Below, piece after piece: positions 54,933 to 64,000 of a DNA stretch of 64,000 bases; within the stretch, counting starts at the first letter, position 1, and the number at the start of each line of letters is the position of its first letter. The position numbers were made by a program, and so were the translations under genes. Location: positions 62,001 to 126,000 of the forward strand of contig NW_002476301.1 in assembly GCF_000189635.1 (NCBI RefSeq), in the 5' to 3' direction. The notes beneath the pieces are model-generated. The model was not told the origin of the DNA. It saw only the letters and a program-made list of their open reading frames with translations, and did not search any database. Source of the DNA: Tetrahymena thermophila SB210 (Eukaryota > Ciliophora > Oligohymenophorea > Hymenostomatida > Tetrahymenidae).

Positions 54933-55151
54933 ATGTAAACCTTAGAATACAAAATAGATTTTGTAAATTTTCGAGGTGGAAAAACTACTTATTATCAGAT
55001 AGAGTTTAAATTTAAAGGTAGTAATATAAACATTATTTCTTACATTTTTAATAGAGTGTGTCACGTCTATGTTCAAAGTTAAAATAACGTTATCTTGAGT
55101 ATTAAGTAGAAATATTCAAAACCAGATGCATATATAGTATATTGTAAGTGA
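54933..55151 (+). CDS. Possible small protein, 59 aa (or longer)
   Basis: Exons 54933-55017 and 55057-55151, with a 39-nt intron, join in phase to 59 residues: MQTLEYKIDFVNFRGGKTTY at the start and KYSKPDAYIVYCK at the end. The mix of residues and the alternating pattern look like a small beta-rich domain, unlike chance AT-rich ORFs. If a 23-nt intron (55148-55170) is also removed, the frame continues through KKVTPPNNLKFQNLL to a TGA at 55247-55249. No family is recognised. It lies about 240 nt upstream of the SLC37-type gene on the same strand. Confidence is limited by its size and by the need for very short introns. Confidence 0.4.
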
Positions 55152-55393
55152 TATATCTCAATTTTAATAGAAAAAAAGTGACCCCACCTAACAATCTAAA
55201 ATTTTAGAATCTCTTAGAAATAAATACCAAAGTAAAAATTTTTTGGTGAGCATATTTTAGTTCAATTAAATAATTTAAAAATAAAAAATAAACATTGTTC
55301 AAAAACAAAATAAATAAATAAACAATTTAAGATTTAAGAAAGAAGATTTGAATAAAATTTGTTTTAGTTGATTGGTATACTTTTAAAAAAAGG

Positions 55394-57417
55394 ATGATAG
55401 CATTTATTTAGCAATGGAAACAGAATTATGATACTAAAGAACTTTTTAATAGATAAGTTAAAGTCTTCATCATATTATTTTTAGGATATTCCTCACTCCA
55501 TTGTAATTTTTATATTATTTTTCAATTTCTTAGTACCAAGCTAGCTTTTTTTCTGTTTTCTCATAGAAAAATTACAAGCTTTTATTTAAAAAAATTGCTA
55601 AGTTTATATTTATTGTATGTAGGCATGAGGACAGGTTGGAGTTTTACATAAAAATATATATAAGATGACCTCCCTGAAATAACAGACAAAGATATTGGAT
55701 ATATGGATACAGCATTTTTATTATTTTTAGGTATTGGACTTTACTTCTGCGGAAATAAATGTAATTTATTCATTTTATCATTTTTAAAGCAGACAGAGCA
55801 AATCTGTCTGAAAACATTAAAATGTAGCAAATTATTTTAAGGAACTAGTTAATATTAAGAGTTCTCAAGGCAATAGCCATAAAATAAAAGAAATTATAAG
55901 TATGCATTAAAAACTAAATTCATTTTTTAATTTTTAACAATAAAGCTGATCACTTTAATCCAAAGAATTTTTTACTCGCAGGAATGGTTATTTCTGCAAG
56001 TTGCTTAGCAGGGATAGGAATTTTAAGAGTATTTTTTATTACTGAGGTATATATTTATGTTATACTCTAAGCTTTTAATGGACTATTTGAATCTGCTTGT
56101 CTTCCTGGGTATATGAGAATGCTCGGAAATTGGTATTCCTCAGAAAATAGAGGTACAAAAACTAAATAAAGAAATAATAAATATATTTTTAAATTTATTC
56201 TACTAATAGTTTAAATAAGTAGATTCAAATGTATTCATACTTTCTTTAAATTCAAAATAATGATATATTTCTCTAGTTTTGTTCTTAAATTAATGATTAT
56301 TTTTTTAAATATAGGAATACTTCTAGGTATTTGGAGCGGTTGCAGAAGCTTTGGTGATACTTTTGGTTTATTAATTGGAGATTTAGCAATTTTAAGATTA
56401 CACTTTTCGTGGTATTGGTCTCTTGTAGTCTTTGGAAGTATTTGCCTCTTTATGGCTTATATTATTTATGAATTTACATCTGAGAGTCCCTCTTCTACAG
56501 GTTTAGCGACTATTGAGGAAGATGAACTTGAGGAGAGCTCAGCTATAAATCCTAGTTTTATTAGAAGACCTCTCCAATATGTTTCTAAAACTGAATCCTA
56601 AGAAGTGCAGTTAACTAATATGGATGCAGATGATTTAGAGAGACTACGTGAAAAATTATAGTTAAAGTATGGTAGCTCAGGCATTATAAACCCAACAAGA
56701 GTAAAAGAAGAATACAAAGGAATTACAGTCTATGAAGCCCTTTAAATACCTGGTGTTATTTGGTATACTATAGATTTTATGTGCTTAAAAGGTTTGAATT
56801 ATGGTATTTTATTTTGGTTCCCAAAGTTTTTGCAACAAAACCACTTGGAAAGCAACAGTTCTGGAATAAGCATTATGTGGAGCTTTGGAGTCTTAATAGG
56901 AGGTATAGTTAGTGGATATGTAGGTGATAGATTACACAAAAGAAGAGGAATTTTGATGCCTCCCAGTCTCATACTTTTAGCTTTATCTCTATTCTATTTT
57001 CACACTTTAAATTCTAAAGAAGATTCCTTGGTAAATTTCTACATCACAAGTTTGTTAATTGGTATCTTTTTAGGTGGACCATATAATGTGCAGCATGGGC
57101 CATTAATCATAGATTTAGGGAAACATTAAGTATTAAAAGGAAATTAATAAGCAATAGGAACAGTTACTGGAATTATTGAAGGAGCTGGTAGTTTAGCATC
57201 TTCTATCATTTAGCTTTTAATCCCAATTTTTGGTTAGGAAAACATATTCCTTTTATTCATTGTAATTACTTTGATTGCTATTGTTTTCATTATGCCTGTA
57301 GCTATAGAAGACTATAAATATTTATTAACAAAGCCTAGTTTTTTTAAGAAATCTAAGCCTAATTTAACTATGAACCACGAACTGAAAGATCTAAGCACAA
57401 AATTAATAGCTGATTGA
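55394..57417 (+). CDS. SLC37-type sugar-phosphate/phosphate antiporter (MFS), 518 aa
   Basis: Exons 55394-55502, 55623-55760, 55946-56152 and 56315-57417 join in phase to 518 residues, the usual size for this MFS family. SLC37/GlpT-like carriers exchange glucose-6-phosphate or glycerol-3-phosphate for phosphate across the ER or other membranes. Family features include GYSSLHCMRTGWSFTQKY after the first span (an arginine follows the first span in SLC37), MDTAFLLFLGIGLYFCG in span 2-3, the GLFESACLPGYMRMLGNWYS segment, NRGILLGIWSGCRSFGD in span 5, a long acidic cytoplasmic loop between spans 6 and 7, YVGDRLHKRRG after span 8, and a GGPYN segment. Twelve spans are expected and fit the hydrophobicity. 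The conserved start of exon 2 fixes the first splice junction. The substrate is inferred from family only. Confidence 0.87.
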
Positions 57418-58827
57418 ATTTTTTAAATTAATTTCAACAACTGTAAAAAGTAAAAATTTTCAATATCATAAAAACAAACAAACAAACAAAATTGAATTAA
57501 ATAATAAACTTTTAGGCAAAAAAATACTTTTATTAATTTACTGAAACAAACTACAAGTTTATAAAAATAAAAAAATTTGTACTTATCAAAAGCAACTAAC
57601 TAAATCCTTATCCTTTATTCTTTGTTTAAAATATTTATTCTTTCAAATTTAATAAAATTAATAAACACAAATAAATTCATTTTAAATTTATAAAATCTAA
57701 ATAAGTTAAGTAAAATATTTTTACATTTCTTCTTGTATTTTATACATTCTTTCTTTTTAATTAGTTAAACAAATTACCTTAAAATAAAACTAATTTATGT
57801 TAAAAAATTAAAAAATTTTAGTTTTTTTATTTGTAATTAAGATAAATAATGTTTAAAATAAATATATTAAAATTAATATGAATATTTTGTAAAAAGTAGT
57901 TTGATTATTTCTTATTTTAATATTTTTTTTGCACTGAATTTATTGTAAGCAACAGCTTATGATCTTCTAAATAGAATTTAAGAACTTTTTTGTGTAATTT
58001 TATAGGCGTCTCCTAGAGCTATTTATGCCATTTTGAAGTAGAAATATTTCATATATGCAACTGCTAAACTCATATAGATGGTCATTAACATTCTCTAGTT
58101 AGATTAGACTTTTGCTTTTTAAGATTTTATTATTTTGCTGTTTTAGTTTAAATTGTTCTTTAATTTTACTTCTATGTTGTTTATTATTTAGTATTTTTTT
58201 TAATATTAATAGTATTTAATTTATTAAATTTTTTTTTCTTAATTTAAATTTACTTTGTATAAATTTGGCATTATTGCATCAATTTATGTTCTATAAATAC
58301 TGGAATCAGATAAAAATATTTGTTGGCTGATCAAATAAATTGCAAAGTTAAAGGAGAAATCGACAAAGTTAATGAAGTGAAAGTAATAAATGTGATCAAA
58401 TAAATATGTATATTAAAGGCAGTGTTTTATGGCATTTTAATTCTCTTCTATCAAAAGTCTAGATAAAATAAAGAAGGAAAAATAAGTGAGAAAAAACTAA
58501 AGGTTATGCGATGAGTATATAAACAAATAAATCAATGAAGAGAATATTAAATTTCTGTTGGAATCAAAGATAATTTATTTATTACATTCAATCCTCACTT
58601 TTTTTAGTGTTTCAATTATAAAATAACAAAAATAGCAAGTAAACAAACAAAAATTTTAATCAAATTTTATATTCAAATAAAATAATAAAAATTAAAAATC
58701 AAAAGATCATATTTTAACAAATTCTTTAGTTTTAGAGTTTAATTCAGGAAGAGAAGGAAGAGCTACTATTAGGCATATAAAATAAAATAGCTTACATTTA
58801 AAATAAACATAAAAGGCGATAAAAAAA
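57418..58827. other. Intergenic region before the kinesin gene
   Basis: Holds the SNARE-like minus-strand candidate at 57643-58172. A short plus-strand open frame of about 60 codons lies in 58270-58515 and may be chance. The rest is AT-rich, with an AAAC repeat near 57470-57490. The last 250 bases presumably hold the kinesin promoter. Confidence 0.45.
57643..58172 (-). CDS. Candidate tail-anchored coiled-coil (SNARE-like?) segment
   Basis: A minus-strand frame from about 58172 down to TGA at 57643-57645 has no stop. Its first 80 residues read as an amphipathic helix (LENVNDHLYEFSSCIYEIF, then SRRRLQNYTKKFLNSIQKII). A basic stretch and one strong hydrophobic span (FYKIFILILIYLFQTLFILI) follow. 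Helix plus tail anchor is the shape of a Qb-type SNARE, and the Arg-rich middle is compatible with one, but there is no firm family match. A possible first exon starts at ATG 58271, but I could not find a splice pair that joins in phase. The end of the frame is AT-rich and may overrun the true C-terminus. Confidence 0.27.
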
Positions 58828-61800
58828 ATGAGTGTAGTTGTAGCTGTCAGAGTAAGACCATTTAATACGAGAGAAATAGGACTCAATTCATAACTTTGTA
58901 TTGACATGGATGGAACTCGTACAAGTTTATTGGATTTGAACGATCCTAAAAAAAACAAAGATTTCTTCTTTGATTATTCCTTCTGGAGTCATGATGGATT
59001 CGAGTTAAACGAAGAAGGACTAGTAATTTTTTCTATTAAAATTATTTAGATCACTTTATATAAATCATTTTCCTTCTAATAATATCTTAATTGTTTGTTA
59101 AAAAATGGTTTTTGATTATCAAAGCAAAATAAGATAAATATTCATTAATAATCTTAAAAGTATTATCAAATTTAACTTTTCCAATCAAAGAATACATCTA
59201 AGTTGATTGAAAAAATTATTTTAAATACATTTTAAATGAATAATTAAAATATAGGCTATCCCTGTTTCAGATAGATATGCCGACTAAAGAGCTGTTTATA
59301 ATTAAGTAGGTTAATAGATATTAGATAATGCATGGTTAGGTTATCATTGTTGTTTATTTGCTTATGGCTAAACAGGAGCTGGTAAAAGTTATTCTATGGT
59401 TGGATATGGAGCTAACAAAGGTATTGTCCCTATTGCTTGTTAGGAAATTTTTGAAAGAATAAAGTTAAATGACAATCCTCATTTAGAATAAGAAGTAATA
59501 CTAAAACAATCATATTTATTCAATTATTTATTACAAATATAGCTAATTATGGCAGTTATTTCAACACGTTTTCATAAATATTTCGACAAATAAATCATCA
59601 ATTTACTAAAAAAATGGTAATCTTATAACATCCTATTTAAATTAAAACTAGGTTAGCTGTTCTATGCTAGAAATTTACAACGAAACTGTTTAAGATTTAT
59701 TGATTCCAGTAACTAAGAGGCCAACAGGTGGTCTCAAGATTAGACAGCATTAGTCATTAGGATTTTATGTTGATGGTATGTCAAAACATCCAGTAGAAAG
59801 TTATAATGACATTGAAAAAATTATGGACACAGGTACTTAAAATAGAACTGTTGCCTCAACTCAAATGAATGCTTGTTCTTCCCGTGCTCACACTATTATT
59901 ATTATTTAATTCAAGTAAACTGAAGAAAAAGGTGATAGAAAGTATGAGAAATTATCAATTATTAATTTAGTTGATTTAGCTGGTTCTGAAAAGGTTGCCA
60001 AAACTGGTGCAACAGACAAAAGATTAAAAGAAGGTATTTAATTTTTTATGAGAAATCTTAAAATATTTACAAATACTTTAAATTTTTATTTAAAAAGCTA
60101 CTAATATCAACCTTTCATTGACTACTCTTGGTAAAGTCATTTAAGCTTTAGCAGATAAAGAAATGGGTAAAAATAAGAATTAAGTTATTCCTTATAGAGA
60201 AAGTTGTTTGACTAAAATTTTATGTAACGCTTTGGGTGGTAACTCTAAAACTCTTATGATTTGTGCAGTTTCTCCTTCAAATGATAATTATGAAGAAACC
60301 TTATCTACTTTAAGATATGCAGATCAAGCTAAAAAGATCAAAAATAAAGCTACTGTTAATGAAAGTGCTACAGACAAATTAATCAGAGAACTGACTGAAG
60401 AAAATGAAAAACTTAAATTGTTTATGCAAAAGTTTTAGGATTAATTTGGAATCAATTTGAGTAAAATAAATAAATATAATAATTTTATAAATGAGTTTTA
60501 ACAGAATTTTCTATATTTTACTTTAGATAATTTGGATATGAAGAACATAGAAAACTTAGATCCTTAAGTTTACAATATTTAAGAAGTTAAAGAAAAAAAG
60601 GAAGAATTTGAAGCTAACTAGCACCTTCTCGAAGATACTACAAAAACTAAATAGCAAAGACATATTGAAAACAAGGTAAAAAACGAAAATAAATATTTTC
60701 TTAATTAAATTAATATTAAAATAAAAGTAATTAGAAGAGGAATCAGAATAAAATAAAATAGATCTCTCCAAACCACATTTAGTAAACGTCCACGAAGATC
60801 CATAACTACACAATAAGATCTAATACAGTTTAGATAAGGATGTTATAATTATAGGTAGTAAACACTCACAACCTAAACCTGATATAATTGTAGGTTTAAC
60901 AAGAAATAACGTTGCTAAAATTATTCATAGTGAAGACCATAAATAATTATTTATAGAATAATATTCAGTAATAAAACTTGATTCACCATCTAAAAATTTA
61001 AAAACATTAACTTACTTAAATAAAATAGGACTAGTATGATTGTAATATTTTGGTAAATGGTGTTCCAGTTAAAGAAAAGACAGAATTATTCCATTTAGAT
61101 AGAATCATTATAAGCACTACAAGTATGTTTACTCTTATCTTTAAGGACTCATAACCTCGCAATGACCAGCTAACTTTTGAATAGATTGATTATGACTTTG
61201 TTCAGGATGAAATGAACACCTACATGGAATTAGAAAATAAAACTCGTATTCAAGAATTTGAAGAAAAGTAGCATGAGAAAGAAATTGAAACCTAAAAATA
61301 AACCATCGAATAACAAAAATAATGGGAAGATTAAAAAATTTAATTAGAAAACTAAATCAAAGAATTGCAAGAGAAAAATAAAAAGCAAGAAAATAATAAA
61401 AAGTTCAAAGATAAAAATTATTTGGAGCATAAATTACAGAAATTCCTTCCAAAAGTTCTTGAAATTAACTTGATTGCAAAGGAATTAAAAAGGAATATCT
61501 CTTTGCAAGCTAAAATTTGTTAGCTTTATTCTGATGAAGATGAAGAAGAACCTAATGCTAACTCAATCAATAATAAATCAAAAATTTAAATCTAAGTTGA
61601 CAATAGAGAATTAGGCTAGGTGTTTATATGGGACTAAGCAAAATTCAATGAAAGATATTATCAAATTAAAGAGTAACTTGAAAAATACTTTGAAACTAAT
61701 CAGATTCCAGTAAAATAAATTCTTTTATTAGCTTTTTCAAATTTTAAATCTCACAAATAATTAATTAAAAATAAAGTCACTTGATAATTCAGAAGATCCA

Positions 61801-63193
61801 TTTTATGATCCTCCTGAGCCTCATTTGATAGGAAATGGTTATTTTAAGCTTCTATATTTAGCTTATTTTATGGACTCATAAATTGAATTGTCTTTAGTAG
61901 GAGAAAGTAAATTTAAAATTAACAATATTTAAATAAATGACAAAATTATTATTTTAATTTAATTTAGATGGATAATGTGGCTCTTTATAGGTTGGCGTGA
62001 TTCCATGTGATGAAACAGGTGAAAAAAATCTAGCTAAGGAAATGGAAGAAGAAGAGGGTTCTGATGTTATAGAAGATCCAAAGTAATTACTTGGTAAAGA
62101 AATGTATGTTAAAATTACAATTTCAAGTGCTGTTTTACCAGATAACTTCTGCAGAGATACTTTTGTTGAATATAACCTTATGGATTAAGATGGAAAAATG
62201 CAAACATATAGAACAGAAAGAGTAAATAAAATTTTTAATTTTAATTAAATTTATTATTAAAATATAAAAAAAGATTGTAGGCAAAAACCCTCGCCCTAAT
62301 TACACATTCTAAAAAATTCACTATTATTCTTCTATTTCTGAAGAACATCTCGACTATTTCTAAAACAAAAATTTGATATTCAAAGTTCTTGGTTTAGAAG
62401 AAATCAAGGGAGAATAAAATGTAAAATGATTTCAATACTAATTTTATATAGTTAATTGCTATTTAATTAAATAGAAAATGCAAGCTTAAATACCTGTTGA
62501 AGAGGAAATAGAATATGCTAATATAAAAAATCATTAAAAGAAATAAAACTAATAATAGCAAGCACAAGTATAAAATACAAATTCATCATAAGGCTCACTA
62601 TCTACTAATTCTTCTGTTGATTAATCAAGAACCAATAATTAAAGTAATTTGCTTCTCAACTTAAATATCATTAATTTTTAAATTTATTTATACTTTTAAC
62701 AGTAGTATTCTAATAGAGCTTCGATCCAACCTTTGAAGTATAAGAAAGTATGTTTAATTTTTCTTTTCAATTTTTCAACAAAATATTAAAATCTTTTAAA
62801 TCATTAATATTAGAAAATAAAAGATCAAACACAATGGCTTAGCCTGCTTCTTAAAAGGTTGTTTAATAAAATACCTCATCTAGAGATGATATGACAGCTT
62901 AGGCAGCATCTAAAGGAAAAGGGAAAAAAGGAACCAAAGATGAATGCAGTAAAATTAATATTCCTAATAAAAATTACTAAACAATTATTAATAATAATAA
63001 ATAGATATATTCTGAAAAAAGCTCTATTAAAATTAATTTTAAATAAAGCTTAGCACTAAAAATTGTTATATCAACTTCAATTTTGTTGTTCACAAATACA
63101 TTTTTAAAAAGTAAACAGCAGATAGATGCCTTAACATAATCGAATGAAACTTTTCAATTAATTAACCAATTTAACATGGACCTTTTATGTTGA
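58828..63193 (+). CDS. Kinesin-3 family motor with FHA domain, 1166 aa, 11 exons
   Basis: Exons 58828-59022, 59255-59494, 59652-60033, 60098-60675, 60728-60967, 61035-61709, 61777-61906, 61968-62221, 62274-62420, 62475-62643 and 62703-63193 join in phase. The motor head is N-terminal: [13 protein letters not shown]-loop GQTGAGKS (103-110), switch [10 protein letters not shown], switch II DLAGSE, then [17 protein letters not shown] and the [11 protein letters not shown] segment. An FHA domain follows the neck ([28 protein letters not shown]), with coiled coils after it. The [13 protein letters not shown] segment is diagnostic of the KIF1/Unc-104 group. Plus-end-directed transport of vesicles or ciliary cargo along microtubules is expected. 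No PH domain is seen; the protein ends in a Gln/Ser-rich tail. The last exon is modelled as one open frame, but its AT-rich 3' part could hide another intron. Confidence 0.92.
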
Positions 63194-63767
63194 ATAATAT
63201 AATCACTTATATAAAAAAGAATTACACCTTTATAAGCATTTATGTATTGATAACGCTATTATCAAATGTTTTATGAATTAAAAATTTACAATTTATTGTA
63301 TCAACATTTAATATTGCTTTTTACTATTTATTTATTTTATATCTAACAAATGATTTCTACATAGTAAAATAGTTGAGTTTTTTTATAAATTTAATTTTTA
63401 TCTAAGAACTTTGTTTTTGAAAATTAAAGAATTTTTATTAATTCTTACAAAAGGATATAGGTATATGAGGTAGGAAGAAAATGAAAATTTTAGAAATTAT
63501 TTACATTATTTATGGTATCAAGTTTCATTTAAATTTTAATGATATAATGTCTTAATTAATGAACGGATTCTTAATTAATGAAGAATTACAGTATATATAT
63601 GTTTTTAATTTATTTATTTAAATATGATAAAAATGAAAAGGAATTAATTATAATTTATAACTTAAATTGAAACTCAAACACTTTTAAAAAGAAATAATAA
63701 AATAAATAATTTTTATACTTATACTCTTAAAATAATTTTTATTTTAGATTAAATTATAAAATAAAAA
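63194..63767. other. Intergenic, convergent gene ends
   Basis: AT-rich spacer between the kinesin stop and the stop of the minus-strand gene at the right edge. No gene seen. Confidence 0.6.
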
Positions 63768-64000
63768 TCAGTTATAATCTTCATCATCTTCATCATAATC
63801 TCCTTCACTATCCATTTATTCATCATCTTCATCTTCTTCTACCATTGATCTCTTTTTATTTAAATTAGTCTTTCTTAAGACTCTCTTTTTAGGTTGCTCT
63901 TTTTTCTAAAATCTTTTATTTGTTTAAGGTTTTTCTTCGATTTCTTCTTCCTCCTCTTCGAAGTCTTCATTTTTATCTTCTCCTTCGAGCTCATCTTCAT
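63768..64000 (-). CDS. C-terminal end of an acidic, probably nuclear protein (partial)
   Basis: A minus-strand frame runs off the right edge and ends at TGA 63768-63770, giving about 77 residues. It is strongly acidic (FEEEEEEIEEKP, then VEEDEDDEQMDSEGDYDED), with a central basic patch (KKEQPKKRVLRKTNLNKKR) that looks like a nuclear localisation signal. Acidic-basic-acidic tails like this occur in histone chaperones, chromatin remodellers and ribosome-assembly factors. The conserved part of the gene lies outside the window, so no family can be named. Confidence 0.7.

Noticed and set aside
58270-58515. Plus-strand frame with coding-like residues (ADQINCKVKGEIDKVNEVK)
   Set aside because: No start codon or splice context was found and it competes with the minus-strand candidate; too weak to list as a gene.
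1-64000. Telomere repeats, chromosome breakage sequence, rRNA, tRNA, CRISPR, transposon or virus-like elements
   Set aside because: No G4T2/C4A2 repeat, no recognisable breakage motif, no tRNA-like TpsiC box in the gaps, no spaced direct repeats, and no transposase, reverse transcriptase or capsid-like frame was noticed by eye.

Overview
The window reads as somatic (macronuclear-type) DNA of an oligohymenophorean ciliate, most likely Tetrahymena or a close relative. It is extremely AT-rich. Every convincing gene uses the ciliate code, with TAA and TAG read as Gln and TGA as the only stop. Introns are AT-rich, mostly GT...AG, and range from about 40 to 640 nt. A standard-code reading therefore shatters almost every real gene. 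No telomere repeat, rRNA, tRNA, CRISPR array, transposon or virus-like element was recognised. All gene models below were made by eye in the ciliate code.

Layout, left to right. There are two uncertain small ORFs (121-1008 and about 1299-1595). A Ser/Thr protein kinase (+, 1925-4802) follows, then a Gln/Asn-rich protein (-, 6041-8605). After a 2.6 kb gap come a TPR protein in eight exons (+, 11170-14573), a single-span membrane protein (+, 15079-15762), a holo-ACP synthase (+, 16348-16791) and a large low-complexity coiled-coil protein (+, 17509-21779). A probably mitochondrial DEAD-box-type helicase (-, 22175-24057) is divergent from the RNA polymerase I subunit RPA49 (+, 24623-25936). A 402-aa unknown (+, 26665-27925) is preceded in the same frame by a coding-like ORF ending in a single TGA. 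Next is a long cyclic-nucleotide-binding-type cation channel (+, 28554-33111) whose pore lacks the K+ selectivity filter.

The region 33.7-53.6 kb holds two giant tandem paralogues on the minus strand (33689-42905 and 43279-53573). Each encodes a signal peptide, cysteine-rich repeats, a long ectodomain that looks like a parallel beta-helix, about eight membrane segments, and a long Gln/Asn/Lys-rich cytoplasmic tail. The right end holds a possible tiny gene (54933-55151), an SLC37-type sugar-phosphate transporter (+, 55394-57417), a kinesin-3 with an FHA domain (+, 58828-63193), and the 3' end of an acidic, probably nuclear protein (-, from 63768).

Genes are single transcription units on both strands and there is no sign of operons. 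The functional themes are signalling and membrane excitability (kinase, channel, surface proteins), transport (SLC37, kinesin-3), and core housekeeping (Pol I subunit, AcpS, helicase). The strongest leads are the filterless channel, the giant surface-protein pair, and the in-frame TGA upstream of 26665.
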